Part shown: in pieces, positions 54,101 to 63,368 of the stretch
How the letters are laid out: each line of letters starts with the position of its first letter
How positions within the stretch are numbered: the stretch's first letter is position 1
Assembly (NCBI GenBank): GCA_020852965.1
Contig: JADYZV010000123.1
Location: 1-64,000 of the forward strand
DNA length: 64,000 nt
Direction of reading: 5' to 3'
Source: Pirellulaceae bacterium
Lineage (GTDB): Bacteria; Planctomycetota; Planctomycetia; Pirellulales; Pirellulaceae
Program-made: the position numbers and the translations under genes
The notes under the pieces: model-generated
Database searches by the model: none
The model's input: the letters and a program-made list of their open reading frames with translations, nothing else
Told to the model about the DNA's origin: nothing

Positions 54101-54674
54101 CGCGCGAGGTATCAAATGGCCCCAACAACAGTACGCGTTCGTCAACGTGATCGTCTCCGTCGGTATCGCGCAGCAACCACAGGTTGGGGATGCTATAGCA
54201 GATCACCCCGCCCTTCACCGGCAAGATACCAATCGGAATGTTCAATCCATCGGCAAATGTAATTGATTTATCTGCACGACCATCACCGTCAATATCTTCT
54301 AGGATTTGAATCGTGTCACCGGCAGGCGTTCCTTCAGCGGCCGGGTATGGGTACTCCTTCGAGCTGGTAACCCACATCCGCCCGCGCGCATCCCAGGCCA
54401 TATTCATCGGCTTGGCAATCTGCGGTTCACTGGCAAACAAAGAGATCGAGAATCCAGGAGGGAGATGGAAACCTTGCTGTTCCTCACTGGGAGACAACCA
54501 TGGTGTTTCGCGTACGCCCTGACCGTAGATTTCTTCCGCCGTTGTGGGCTCGACGGCTCCAACATAAGTGACGTCTTCGGCAAAGCTTGATCTTTCGAGG
54601 CTAACCGCACACAGCAGTGTCGCAGCTATTCGAAGCAGGGAGGAGCAAGGCGAAGTGTTTTTTATACGCAGCAT
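51132..54674 (-). CDS. PVC-type membrane-bound dehydrogenase/heme-binding protein
   Basis: Signal peptide; GFSISLFASEPQIAKPMNMAWDARGRMWVTSSKEYPYPA; C-terminal CAPCHQLRGQGTLVGPQLDGA...VTALLLDDDTVLTGLVRD. Confidence 0.9.
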   Translation of the reverse strand: MLRIKNTSPCSSLLRIAATLLCAVSLERSSFAEDVTYVGAVEPTTAEEIYGQGVRETPWLSPSEEQQGFHLPPGFSISLFASEPQIAKPMNMAWDARGRMWVTSSKEYPYPAAEGTPAGDTIQILEDIDGDGRADKSITFADGLNIPIGILPVKGGVICYSIPNLWLLRDTDGDDHVDERVLLLGPFDTSRDTHGMVNSLTNGQDGWIYACHGFNNQSLVTATDGSRVQLISGNTFRFREDGSRIEQFTSGQVNPFGITRDEWGNWYSADCHSKPLTRLIHGASYPSFGRPHDGLGFAPPMMRHTHGSTAICGLLYYQAEQFPPAYRQLLYSGNVMTSRINCNALEWQGATAEAKEQSDFLTSDDPWFRPNDIQLGCDGAMYVSDFYNRIIGHYEVPLEHPGRDRSSGRIWKISYDGPGVTQPPASLAIDQENITNELASTNETRRCLAVELAVADNTRLSSAAAESLLSDTKQSERLRISCMEVLLQRRQLRFSPELLNETSTPPHLLVRQLALAVELPLEQRRDAAKQVREKLPFTEPQANLVAVQLLGSVASAGDIQQLATLVGLTSAPPTDPALSHAARIAIRDILRDEMQLIVATKDWSDWANQPTPADTPAADRLAVDRIIAETLLAVPSSLAAARLLDYVAVHPRSDGKFINSALAAAAKHADAELLERLLVVLKQVKPDSILEQAQQFERVCDVYLAGHTELSPPLRSFGVELQSELAIQLGSTTPILTWSAARGNDWATESRESSGGEAVQLRSSFTRGEKYRGELSSEPFVCPDQLQFLLAGHNGLPGKADQHKNYIALQSVATGEQLRQAFPPRNDTAQLVQWSLTDVAGQMVRLVLKDGDNGASYAWLAAGQFSLDALNPSNTASKLDAYMALVKRGLQPVDITSMEALPLSPQQRAELMIAALTGSGRATEATLAAQALKLGRVDLVTSQLLSKNPPLDLLEWSRPLAASATLSQQREMAGELLRTAEGCRLLRKLLDNGVLSPLSMRLNGPLWPAAVSADTKQYLQDQIEQAQKSPDTQMSSTDRVSKLNWDTADLELGQKLQQQHCAPCHQLRGQGTLVGPQLDGAIVRGPQRLGEDILAPNTNVDKAFRVTALLLDDDTVLTGLVRDAEDGSLMVTGQDGKVQQLPAARVVDRRESEQSLMPANFGELLDDHQLASLLKFLANP

Positions 54675-55033
54675 CGTTGTAGTACAGATTCCGACGGAGT
54701 GACGAAGGTGGGATTGAGCATCGCTGGGATCGCGATGCTCGGCCACTCCATATTAGCAGATGCGGTGTGCTAGTGCAGCGATTTCATCATCGGCCTCTTG
54801 GCATTGTAATTCGCCGGCATGGGGTTCACGACGCAGGAGCCAGAAACGATCTTAGCGGCAGGAGACCCTGGTGGAAACAGTGAGGCATGAAATGACAGAA
54901 TACAGGTTTCGAGTGGTGATACGCATCGAGCTAGACAGAGAGGCAATTGCCGCGTAGATCATTCAGTCGGAAAGCCCAGACGCCGCGTTTGACTGGCTGT
55001 TAAAGTCGGACGCTCTCCACGGATTGAGCTCAA

Positions 55034-55136
55034 GGCGTTACTATCCGTGCTCCGGCTTTGCCATCCGTGCTAGCGAATGACAAGAATTCTCGCACGGATG
55101 GCAAAGCCGGAGCACGGATGATAGGGACAGAAGACA
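55034..55136. repeat. 28-bp perfect inverted-repeat element, loop orientation 2
   Basis: ATCCGTGCTCCGGCTTTGCCATCCGTGC (55043-55070) / reverse complement (55092-55119), 21-nt loop. Confidence 0.93.
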
Positions 55137-55281
55137 ATCTCGCCTTCCATATGGTCGGAAAAACGATAGACGTCAAGCAACTGGGGAGTTGACCATTTGC
55201 GGGTTCCGAGAAACGCTTTGGGCAGAACAACCTCTATTTCTGTTTATTACTTTAGCGTAACACGTTGGTCCCCAACGGGGT

Positions 55282-55309
55282 TTCGGTGGGGGACCACCGA
55301 GCTACTTTA
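55282..55309. repeat. TTCGGTGGGGGACCACCGAGCTACTTTA palindrome copy
   Basis: Same family as 7463-7613; preceded by a variant hairpin CGTTGGTCCCCAACG. Confidence 0.85.
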
Positions 55310-55316
55310 ATACGCA

Positions 55317-56252
55317 CTAGGCATCGGCGAAGAGGGGGGTGGAGAGGTAGCGTTCACCGAGATCGCATATGATGGTGACAATGCGCTTGCCTTTGAATTC
55401 AGGCCGCGCGGCGACTTGAGCTGCCGCCCACATGTTGGCACCGCTGCTGATACCGGCCACGATCCCTTCTTCTTTGGCCAAACGCTTGCCCCACTCGAAC
55501 GCGTCGTCGTCATCGACGGTGACTACGTCGTCTACGATCGACTTGTCTAGGTTGCCAGGAATGAAGCCAGCCCCGAGCCCTTGAATGCGGTGCTTACCGG
55601 GAGGTCCACCACTGATTACGGCGCTGTGCTTGGGCTCGACGGCAATGGCTTTGAAGTTCGGATTCAAGCGCTTGATATAACGAGCCACGCCAGTGAGCGT
55701 ACCACCGGTACCGACGCCAGCCACGATCGCGTCGATGTTCTTGCCACTATCCTCCCAGATTTCGGGCCCTGTCGTCTTCTCGTGGATAGCTGGGTTAGCT
55801 GGGTTTTCGAATTGTTGGGGCACGAAGCCGTTGGGATCTTGCTTGGCAATTTGTTGAGCTTTGGCAATCGCTCCATTCATCCCTTCAGCGGCTGGGGTGA
55901 GCACCAAGTTGGCGCCCATTCCGCGAAGAAGTGCGCGGCGCTCGACCGACATCGATTCGGGCATCGTCAACGTGAGCTTATAGCCTTTGGCCGCACACAC
56001 AAAGGCCAACGCGATGCCCGTATTGCCGCTCGTCGGCTCGACGATGTGCGTATGTTGGTTGATCTTGCCATCGCGCTCGCCGGCTTCGATCATCGCCATA
56101 CCAATACGGTCTTTGACGCTGTTGAGCGGTTGAAAGAACTCACACTTGGCGAAGACGGTCGCGCCACCCTCGGGAACCAAGCGATTGATCCGGATCATCG
56201 GAGTTTCGCCAATAGCTAGGGCGGCGTTGGCATAGGTCTTACCACGTGGCAT
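55317..56252 (-). CDS. cysK: Cysteine synthase
   Basis: [60 protein letters not shown]. Start trimmed to MPRGKTY. Confidence 0.94.
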   Translation of the reverse strand: MPRGKTYANAALAIGETPMIRINRLVPEGGATVFAKCEFFQPLNSVKDRIGMAMIEAGERDGKINQHTHIVEPTSGNTGIALAFVCAAKGYKLTLTMPESMSVERRALLRGMGANLVLTPAAEGMNGAIAKAQQIAKQDPNGFVPQQFENPANPAIHEKTTGPEIWEDSGKNIDAIVAGVGTGGTLTGVARYIKRLNPNFKAIAVEPKHSAVISGGPPGKHRIQGLGAGFIPGNLDKSIVDDVVTVDDDDAFEWGKRLAKEEGIVAGISSGANMWAAAQVAARPEFKGKRIVTIICDLGERYLSTPLFADA

Positions 56253-56281
56253 CGAATTCTTTCCTGAACGGGGGAGGGTTG

Positions 56282-56554
56282 TTAGGCTGCTTGTTTCGAG
56301 CGAACAATCAGTCCACACATGCGGCTCTTCAGGCGAGCGGCCTTGTTGGCGTGGATGACTCGTTTGGAAGCCGCTTTGTCTAACAAGATTGCGGTCGAGC
56401 GTGAGAGGGCGATGGCTTCGTCAAGCTTTTTGGCCGCTACGGCTTCGCGGAATTTGCGAAGCGAGTTACGCAGACGTGTCTTCTGAGCTCGATTGCGGTC
56501 GCGACGAACAACGCTCTGACGCAATCGCTTCTTAGCTCCCTTGGTGTTTGGCAT
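56282..56554 (-). CDS. rpsT: 30S ribosomal protein S20
   Basis: [35 protein letters not shown] ... [17 protein letters not shown]. Confidence 0.95.
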   Translation of the reverse strand: MPNTKGAKKRLRQSVVRRDRNRAQKTRLRNSLRKFREAVAAKKLDEAIALSRSTAILLDKAASKRVIHANKAARLKSRMCGLIVRSKQAA

Positions 56555-56757
56555 GTAAACTGTCTCTTGCACTGGCTAACGACTTGAAAAAACTGGAATT
56601 CGCTCCAGCTTTCAGGAATTTGCTTGGGGGCAAAACGCGAGCTGGTAGAACCCCTGCGCCAGGAGCTCCCCGCGACGTTTTGCCGACGATCGCTTATCAT
56701 GCCGCAAAGTCACGATTCTGTCCAGTCACCTTTTCCCATAGAAACGCCCGAAACACG

Positions 56758-58314
56758 ATGAAAGCCGCCCGCTCTCAAGCCGATGTGGGGCACGTCTATC
56801 TGGTTGGGGCAGGCCCCGGTGATCCAGGCCTGCTGACCGTCCGTGGACGACAATGCCTGGAAATGGCCGACGTGGTGCTGTACGACGGGCTGGCCAACCT
56901 GCAATTGCTCCAGTGGGCTCCCCAGGCGACCTGTATTAGCGTGGGGAAACATGGCCAATCGCCCATCTGGACCCAGGCCGACATCAACGCGAGGCTGCTG
57001 GAGTTGGCGCGGCAGGGCAGACGCGTCGTGCGACTTAAGGGGGGCGATCCCGCCGTTTTCGCCCGCACCGCCGAAGAGCTCGAAGTGCTCGCCGCCGCTG
57101 GCATCCCCTTCGAAGTCGTCCCCGGCATTACCGCAGCCCTGGCCGCAGCTAGCTACGTGGGAATCCCCATCACCCATCGCAAACACGCTTCGGCGGTCGC
57201 CTTCGTTACCGGCCAGCAACAGACAGACGCTCCGCCCCAGCCCATCGACTGGGAGGCTCTGGCCCGCTTCCCGGGGACGCTGGTATTTTACATGGGGGTC
57301 ACCACCGTGTCCCAATGGACCAGCCAATTGCTGGCTGCCGGCAAGTCCCCCGATACGCCCGCTGCCATCGTGCGGCGCTGCACGTGGAGCGATCAAAGCG
57401 TCATCCGCTGCCGTCTGTCCGAAGTCGCCGAGCGATTCCAGCAAGCAGGCGGCCTGCGTCCCCCAGTGATTGTCATTGTGGGTGAAGTGGCTGAGCTCGG
57501 GGGCGACTTCGACTGGTTCTCGCGTCGCCCGCTACACGGCTGCGGCGTGTTGGTAACTCGACCCGCCGACCAAGCGACCGAGTGGACCGAGCCGCTGCAA
57601 CATGCCGGTGCGGAAGTCTTCACACAAAGCGTTATCGAGATCATTCCTCCCGGCGATTGGAGCTCGCTCGACTTGGCCATCGACGCCTTGCAAGACAGAT
57701 CAGTGGACGGGATCACCTTCTCCAGCGCCAATGGAGTAAAAGGTTTCTTCCAGCGATTGCACCAGCGAAATTTCGACGCGAGGCTAATGGCCGGAACCAC
57801 CATTGCCGCCGTCGGTCCAGCCACCGCCGCGCAGCTCGTGCCATGGGGACTGCGCGCCGACGTGGTCCCTAGCGCCTCGCAAACGTACAGCGCGATCGGC
57901 TTGCTCGAAGCCCTGCCCGAATCACTTTCAGGTCGGCGCTGGATCGTGACCTCCACCAATCGCAGTCGCGACACGATAGCCTCGGGCCTACAGCAGCGCG
58001 GAGCTGAAGTGCTCGATGCACGCTGCTACGAAACCCGTCGTGTTGATCAATTGAGCCCCGACGTGGCCAGCGCGCTCGAAGCGGGCCGCATCCAAATCGT
58101 CACCCTTAGTAGCGGATTGGTAGCCGAAGCCAGTTGCGAATTGCTTGCTCTCTACCGCGAGCAATTGCAGCCCATCAGCATCAGCTCCGCAGTCAGCCAG
58201 CGTCTGAGCGAACTCGGTTGGCCCGCCGTTGCGCAGGCCGAAGAGAATTCACTAGCCGGCATGCGCGCCGCCATCGAGCGCTGGAGTCTAGCCTTTAGGC
58301 AATCGAACCCATGA
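56758..58314 (+). CDS. cobA-hemD: Uroporphyrinogen-III C-methyltransferase / uroporphyrinogen-III synthase fusion
   Basis: VYLVGAGPGDPGLLTVRGRQCLEMADVVLYDGL, VRLKGGDPAVFART, then HemD-like C-terminal half (GVLVTRPADQATEWTEPLQHAGAEV). Confidence 0.92.
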   Translation: MKAARSQADVGHVYLVGAGPGDPGLLTVRGRQCLEMADVVLYDGLANLQLLQWAPQATCISVGKHGQSPIWTQADINARLLELARQGRRVVRLKGGDPAVFARTAEELEVLAAAGIPFEVVPGITAALAAASYVGIPITHRKHASAVAFVTGQQQTDAPPQPIDWEALARFPGTLVFYMGVTTVSQWTSQLLAAGKSPDTPAAIVRRCTWSDQSVIRCRLSEVAERFQQAGGLRPPVIVIVGEVAELGGDFDWFSRRPLHGCGVLVTRPADQATEWTEPLQHAGAEVFTQSVIEIIPPGDWSSLDLAIDALQDRSVDGITFSSANGVKGFFQRLHQRNFDARLMAGTTIAAVGPATAAQLVPWGLRADVVPSASQTYSAIGLLEALPESLSGRRWIVTSTNRSRDTIASGLQQRGAEVLDARCYETRRVDQLSPDVASALEAGRIQIVTLSSGLVAEASCELLALYREQLQPISISSAVSQRLSELGWPAVAQAEENSLAGMRAAIERWSLAFRQSNP

Positions 58315-58416
58315 GCAGCCAATTGTCGAAAGAAATCCATCGCGCTGAAATCGTTTAGCGCGCATTACTCGCAACTCCCCCTCGTACGGCTCCGTTGTAC
58401 CATAAATCTTTTTTTG

Positions 58417-58605
58417 GACCCCTGTGAGCTTGTCTCACAGGTGAACGAGTTTTGAATATAGATCGAGGTCCTCACCATTGCCTCCACTTTTCCACCCGCC
58501 CGCCACCTCGAGTGGCAGGCGGGTGGAAAAGTGATAAGGCCGGGGTGTTTTCGTCGTGTTCTATTCACAAAACTTGGCTCATGCCAGTCAAGCTGGCGAG
58601 GGGCC
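58417..58605. repeat. Three-hairpin composite element, copy 2
   Basis: Hairpins at 58421-58441 (+), 58485-58533 (21 bp + 1 mismatch), 58583-58597 (minus-strand orientation); outer tips GACCCC/GGGGCC. Confidence 0.75.
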
Positions 58606-58743
58606 GACGCGAAATCGAGTTGTGTAGTACAAGGAGCGCACGCGGGAGGGTACCTGGCAGCATGATTCAGGTATTCATTAAAAATCCGGATTTAGCGTGA
58701 TGGTTCAACAATCCTGCGCGAAATTAACTGCCCGAAGTTCGGA

Positions 58744-59157
58744 TCAAAGATGCAAATCCTTGCGGCGGCGATCGATGTCCTTGCGCGATAGGATGCGAGT
58801 GAAGCTGGTCTGGCTCGAGTCAACATAGAGAGTCGAAGTCACCTCGATCAGATCTTTATCTGACTTGCTGGGGCGTACGCTGAGCACGCTGATACGACCT
58901 GATTTCGGCGGGGTTTCGAATTTTTCGTCCCCTTCAAAGTTGGGGTCCTTGAGCAACATGGCTACCGCCCGCTCCACGGCCGCATCGGACAGGGAACGAT
59001 TGACGGCCACGCGCTGACGAGCCAACGATTCGCTGGTTTGTAAGTGCAACGATTGGTACATTCCCAACATAATGAGACTGGTGGTTGAGAGGACAATCAG
59101 CACCAATATCAAGGCAAAACCGCCAGAGCGCGCGGCTGTTCGATTGTGCGAATTCAT
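58744..59157 (-). CDS. Pilus-assembly/type II secretion minor protein (PilX/GspK-like N-terminus)
   Basis: RSGGFALILVLIVLSTTSLIMLGMYQSLHLQTSESLA. Confidence 0.6.
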   Translation of the reverse strand: MNSHNRTAARSGGFALILVLIVLSTTSLIMLGMYQSLHLQTSESLARQRVAVNRSLSDAAVERAVAMLLKDPNFEGDEKFETPPKSGRISVLSVRPSKSDKDLIEVTSTLYVDSSQTSFTRILSRKDIDRRRKDLHL

Positions 59158-59322
59158 CGTCGTATCCTAATCGCGTTCTCAAAGAGTTGGCGTAAGTGAA
59201 TCGTTGAATAGTATCGTCGGTCGGGAGTGGCGGTGACGCATTGAACCGAATTATTCATAACCCGCAGCGTCAGCAAGGGCGTTTGATTTGAATCGAATCT
59301 TTTAAGTATGAATTAGCTCGGC

Positions 59323-59859
59323 TTAAATAGCAGGGCGAATCCAAACTTGCGTGTTGGAAAGCTTGCCTTCATACGGAGGCCGTGAGCTGAGCGTAACCAC
59401 GTCGACACCGATCAAACGCCCAGCGGCCGCCGTGGTGGGCTTGCCAACTTCATAAAATCGCAGCTTGGCAATTCCCTCGATCAGTACCTGGGGACCGAAA
59501 TCGTTCTCCAAAATCAATTGCTCGCCCTTGAGACTCAACCGCATCTTGCTGCCGTCAGCCTGTAGCACGGTTAGACTCTGGTCAAGCAGTTCGAGCACCT
59601 GGGTACTCCCCTGCAATCGCCGCCCGATCGCTTCCAATGTAGCTTGGCGTGTGAAACCATTGGCCTGCCGTTGGCTGCTGGTTTCCGATATGCTCAGCGA
59701 TGCCTTTAAAATGCCGAACAGCGGGACCATGATGAGTGACATGATCATCATGGCGGCCAACAGCTCGACCATCGTCACGCCGCGCTGGCGCTGGCTCTGA
59801 CTCTGACGCTGACGCGGGTGCGGGTGCGCGGGTGGATGGGTTGCTTGAGGTAGATACAT
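59323..59859 (-). CDS. Prepilin-type protein (GspJ-like)
   Basis: Prepilin cleavage motif RGVTMVELLAAMMIMSLIMVPLFGIL. Confidence 0.75.
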   Translation of the reverse strand: MYLPQATHPPAHPHPRQRQSQSQRQRGVTMVELLAAMMIMSLIMVPLFGILKASLSISETSSQRQANGFTRQATLEAIGRRLQGSTQVLELLDQSLTVLQADGSKMRLSLKGEQLILENDFGPQVLIEGIAKLRFYEVGKPTTAAAGRLIGVDVVTLSSRPPYEGKLSNTQVWIRPAI

Positions 59860-59959
59860 TTTAATGACTGAATGAATGAGACCGTGCAGAATGAAGGCTC
59901 TGCTGAGTGATCAAGTTAACTGAGTAATCAATCGGTGGGGGACCACCGAGCTACGTTGG

Positions 59960-60394
59960 TTACGGAGTCGCGCGGGCAACGTTAGTCCATAGCTCAACGG
60001 ATGTTTCATTGCTGTCGAGCTGTCGATTGCCGTTGGCATCGTGCCAGCCAAGGCTGCGGACTGCCATGAGAAGGCCGGGGACGCCACCCACGCTAGGGTC
60101 TTCGAGGCAATAGCTTTCGAACAACAGTTCCGGATGCCCTTGGCTCTTAAAACTGCCGACACCGGTTTTTATTTCGTTGAAATTGTTGCGAACACGCTGG
60201 CACAATTCGTTCTGCTTGCCTTCGACCAGGGGAACCAGTTCGCCGCGTTGTCGAAAGACTTCATTGCGTTGAACGACGCTCCGCATCAGCTCGGCAGTTG
60301 GACCTAGGAACAGCCCCAACACCATGAGGGCTGCGATGACTTCCAGCAGCGAGAACCCTTGATGGGGTCTAGTTTGAGTCTTTGTCCGGTACAT
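59960..60394 (-). CDS. Prepilin-type protein (GspI-like)
   Basis: HQGFSLLEVIAALMVLGLFLGPTAELM. Confidence 0.78.
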   Translation of the reverse strand: MYRTKTQTRPHQGFSLLEVIAALMVLGLFLGPTAELMRSVVQRNEVFRQRGELVPLVEGKQNELCQRVRNNFNEIKTGVGSFKSQGHPELLFESYCLEDPSVGGVPGLLMAVRSLGWHDANGNRQLDSNETSVELWTNVARATP

Positions 60395-60398
60395 GCGT

Positions 60399-60875
60399 TT
60401 ACTCCTTGTTCGTCACGGTAACTTGGCCTGACGCGCTGAGCAATTCGACGACGCTGATCGCATCGGGACGCGCCAGCACAATCGACAAGGAGGTATCGGC
60501 CGAGCCATCAGGAGCGAAGGTGACGCTACGGTTGGACCACTCTGTCTTCATGCCCGCTGGAAAGTCATGCTTGGGAGGTTGATGATCCTTGTCAGCTCCT
60601 TCGACCGTGGTGGCAAAGCCGGCCTGGTCGCCGTTTTGATACCAGTCCAAACGTACTCGAATCCCCCCCGCGATGGCCGTGGTCCGCGCGCTACGCAGGG
60701 CCAAGCTCACATACTCGGCCTCTTGTTTGACGCGCTGGCGCTCAACCAACTTGGGACTCATACGCATACTGCCAAAGGCCGCGGCCATCACACCCAGTAC
60801 AACCAGCACACAGATCAATTCGATCAGCGAGAAGGCTCGGCGGTCGTTGAGCGATGGTTGTGAAGTGCGGGACAT
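60399..60875 (-). CDS. Prepilin-type protein (GspH-like)
   Basis: RRAFSLIELICVLVVLGVMAAAFGSMRM. Confidence 0.75.
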   Translation of the reverse strand: MSRTSQPSLNDRRAFSLIELICVLVVLGVMAAAFGSMRMSPKLVERQRVKQEAEYVSLALRSARTTAIAGGIRVRLDWYQNGDQAGFATTVEGADKDHQPPKHDFPAGMKTEWSNRSVTFAPDGSADTSLSIVLARPDAISVVELLSASGQVTVTNKE

Positions 60876-61045
60876 GTCGGTGGCTTTGAAAACTCGATCA
60901 GATGATAGTAAGGCACAGAAGGCATCTAAATCAAAAAAGGTGACGAGACTCGCGTCCTGCCACCCTTTGCTTACGTTCTTCGTAACCATTCACGGTCGAT
61001 GCGGGAATGGAGACCATGAAGTACCATCGTTATGTCAAGATAACC

Positions 61046-61381
61046 CTAGGGCCGGACAGGTCCCTTTTTGTTGATGACCTTTTGGGTCGTTGAATCAAAC
61101 GTGTAGTAACCGCCATAGGGAGTCTTTTGATAGGTGTCGGTCGTGTAGCCATTGGTTTTCAGGCGGGTCAGGTTGGTATCGGGCCAAGCTCCCATTTCCA
61201 TGTAGTAGGCTTGAACCGTTGCATTGAGCGAGGCAATGTTCTGTAGGTCTAACTTGTCGCGCGACTTTTCACGCATCGGTGCGATCGTAGCGACCGTAGC
61301 GGTGGCCACAACGGCCAAAATGATGACGGCGGCAATAACTTCAATAAGAGAGAAACCCTTGCGATTCGATTTCTTGTGCAT
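61046..61381 (-). CDS. Type II secretion/pseudopilin protein (GspG-like)
   Basis: RKGFSLIEVIAAVIILAVVATATVATIAPMREKSRDKLDLQNIASLNATVQAYYMEMGAWP. Confidence 0.82.
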   Translation of the reverse strand: MHKKSNRKGFSLIEVIAAVIILAVVATATVATIAPMREKSRDKLDLQNIASLNATVQAYYMEMGAWPDTNLTRLKTNGYTTDTYQKTPYGGYYTFDSTTQKVINKKGPVRP

Positions 61382-61671
61382 AGTGCAAACCTTTCAATAC
61401 GGTGTGTGGCGTGTCAGCCTTGCCGCTGATTTGGCCCTCCGTAACATCGGAGAAAGCTGTGGCCATCAGCGTGCCTGTAGTTGAAAGGTAGGTCAGGAAA
61501 TGGCAGAAGGGGGCAAACAGGGAGCATTTTTTGTGTGGTGTTTTGGCAACATTCTGCAGGGGGGAATGTGGTGACAACGCACCGGTTCCATGGCTCACTC
61601 GTATCTACGACTATTTTTCTTACAATGAGAGCATCACCCCTCTCGTAACCCATGCTTATGAAGGAAGTTCT

Positions 61672-62121
61672 ATGTTCGCTTCGCACAAGAGTCTAATGAG
61701 CAGCTTTGGTATCGGCTTGATCGCATGGGGGCTTGGCTGCACACCCTCGTCAGCTCCGCCTCCTGCCCCACCACCGGCAGCCCCCGCTGAAGTCGTCGCA
61801 CAACAAGCGGTAGCAGGTGTCGGTAAGCAAGGGCAGAGCCTGCGCAACGATACGGGGGTCGCCAAGATGATTTCTGGCCCAGCGTCCGTACTCTTCAATA
61901 CCAAACAAAAGGCAGTGCTCGAAATTCAAATCCCGCAGGCCTTGAAACTGTTCGAAGCCTCCGAGGGGCGTATGCCTAAGTCGCACGATGAGTTCATGCA
62001 GCGCATCGTCCAAGCCAACAACCTGGCGCTTCCACAACTACCCGAAGGTGCCGTCTACCAATTCAATACCGAAAAAGGGGAGTTGTGGGTCTACCCCGCG
62101 AATGAAGTTCCAGAGCAGTAG
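61672..62121 (+). CDS. Hypothetical lipoprotein
   Basis: Lipobox-like GLGC after a hydrophobic N-terminus; Pro/Ala-rich linker. Confidence 0.65.
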   Translation: MFASHKSLMSSFGIGLIAWGLGCTPSSAPPPAPPPAAPAEVVAQQAVAGVGKQGQSLRNDTGVAKMISGPASVLFNTKQKAVLEIQIPQALKLFEASEGRMPKSHDEFMQRIVQANNLALPQLPEGAVYQFNTEKGELWVYPANEVPEQ

Positions 62122-62144
62122 TATCGTCGTGGATCGCTCAGCGA

Positions 62145-63356
62145 CTATGGCGAGCGCAGAGTTATTAGGCTGATTTCAGGCAAACAGCGCCAACGCAACG
62201 GATGCGTGCCTGACAGCCCGCGCGAGACGTGCATCAATACCGGCTCACGAAAGAAAACACCCGAAGCAAAACGCGACCCATAGCGGCTGGGAGCGACAAG
62301 TGGACCGATCCCAGGCAAACGCACTTGGCCGCCGTGCGTATGTCCGGCTAGAAGTAAATCGAGCCGCTGCTGGCGGGCCCAGTCGATATTGTCGGGAGTG
62401 TGGCTCAGCCCCAAACGTAGCACATCGGCTGGAGTTGGCTCTTCGAGCCGTGTCGCAGCGGGGACCGCATTGCTTGCCTGTGTGGCATGTCGCTCGAACC
62501 AGGGGCGCTCATTGCCGGTCATGAATAGGCGACCACCCAGTGGAGTCATCAAGTGCTGATCGGCAGCACCCAGATCAAAATGCCCCAGGCTGTCCAGGCG
62601 ACTGGTCACATCGCTTACCTGAGCGATACGCTGGTCGTGATTGCCCAGCAAGTAGCTACATCCCAAGGGGGCTTGAAGTCGTCCCAACAGCGGCTCGATC
62701 CAATCGAGGCAATGGTCGCAGTCGATAATGTCGCCCGTAATGACGATCAAGTCCGGGGCGAGCTCGAGCACGCGCTCGATCACGAAGTGATAGTGAGCGA
62801 GCGACAATTGACCGGTAAAATGCAAATCGGATAGGTGCGCAATGCGCAATCCATCCACGCCTGGCAGGTTGCGTCCCAGTTGCAATTGCTTGCGATTGAC
62901 CTCGAGCTGAGTGATTTGATTGCCGGGAATACGATCGAGTAGGCCGGTCTGCCAATTGCCAGTCGAGCGCCCGACGATATGTTGCGCGACGTGGTAGTGC
63001 TGTGCCTGTTGGTCGAGCAATTGTGAGGGGGGCCACATCCAACGGCGCGATTCGAGCCAGATTGGTCCCAACAACGCGGCGCTGGTCAAGCAGAAGATTC
63101 CCCAGGGAGCTGCAAGCCATGTACCGCTTGGCCACCAATGGTCGCTATGCCATAGCCATTGCACCAGCGACTCCACGTCCACGACCACGATCAGGCAGGG
63201 GAGCGCAAAGCAGACGAAAATCACCAGCTTTTCCAATCGCTTGGTTAGCCGGCGTTCGAGCCCCATGGAGTTGAGGCGATTGAAACAGAACAGCCAGAAA
63301 CCGCAATTGCTCATCAAGACGACAAGACTAGTTACCCATGGTTCAATTGCGATCAT
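62145..63356 (-). CDS. Membrane-anchored metallophosphoesterase
   Basis: Several N-terminal TM helices; HLSDLHFTGQLSLAHYH, VITGDIIDCD, YLLGNHDQR, LLLAGHTHGGQVRLPG. Confidence 0.92.
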   Translation of the reverse strand: MIAIEPWVTSLVVLMSNCGFWLFCFNRLNSMGLERRLTKRLEKLVIFVCFALPCLIVVVDVESLVQWLWHSDHWWPSGTWLAAPWGIFCLTSAALLGPIWLESRRWMWPPSQLLDQQAQHYHVAQHIVGRSTGNWQTGLLDRIPGNQITQLEVNRKQLQLGRNLPGVDGLRIAHLSDLHFTGQLSLAHYHFVIERVLELAPDLIVITGDIIDCDHCLDWIEPLLGRLQAPLGCSYLLGNHDQRIAQVSDVTSRLDSLGHFDLGAADQHLMTPLGGRLFMTGNERPWFERHATQASNAVPAATRLEEPTPADVLRLGLSHTPDNIDWARQQRLDLLLAGHTHGGQVRLPGIGPLVAPSRYGSRFASGVFFREPVLMHVSRGLSGTHPLRWRCLPEISLITLRSP

Positions 63357-63368
63357 CCAGCGCGTGAC

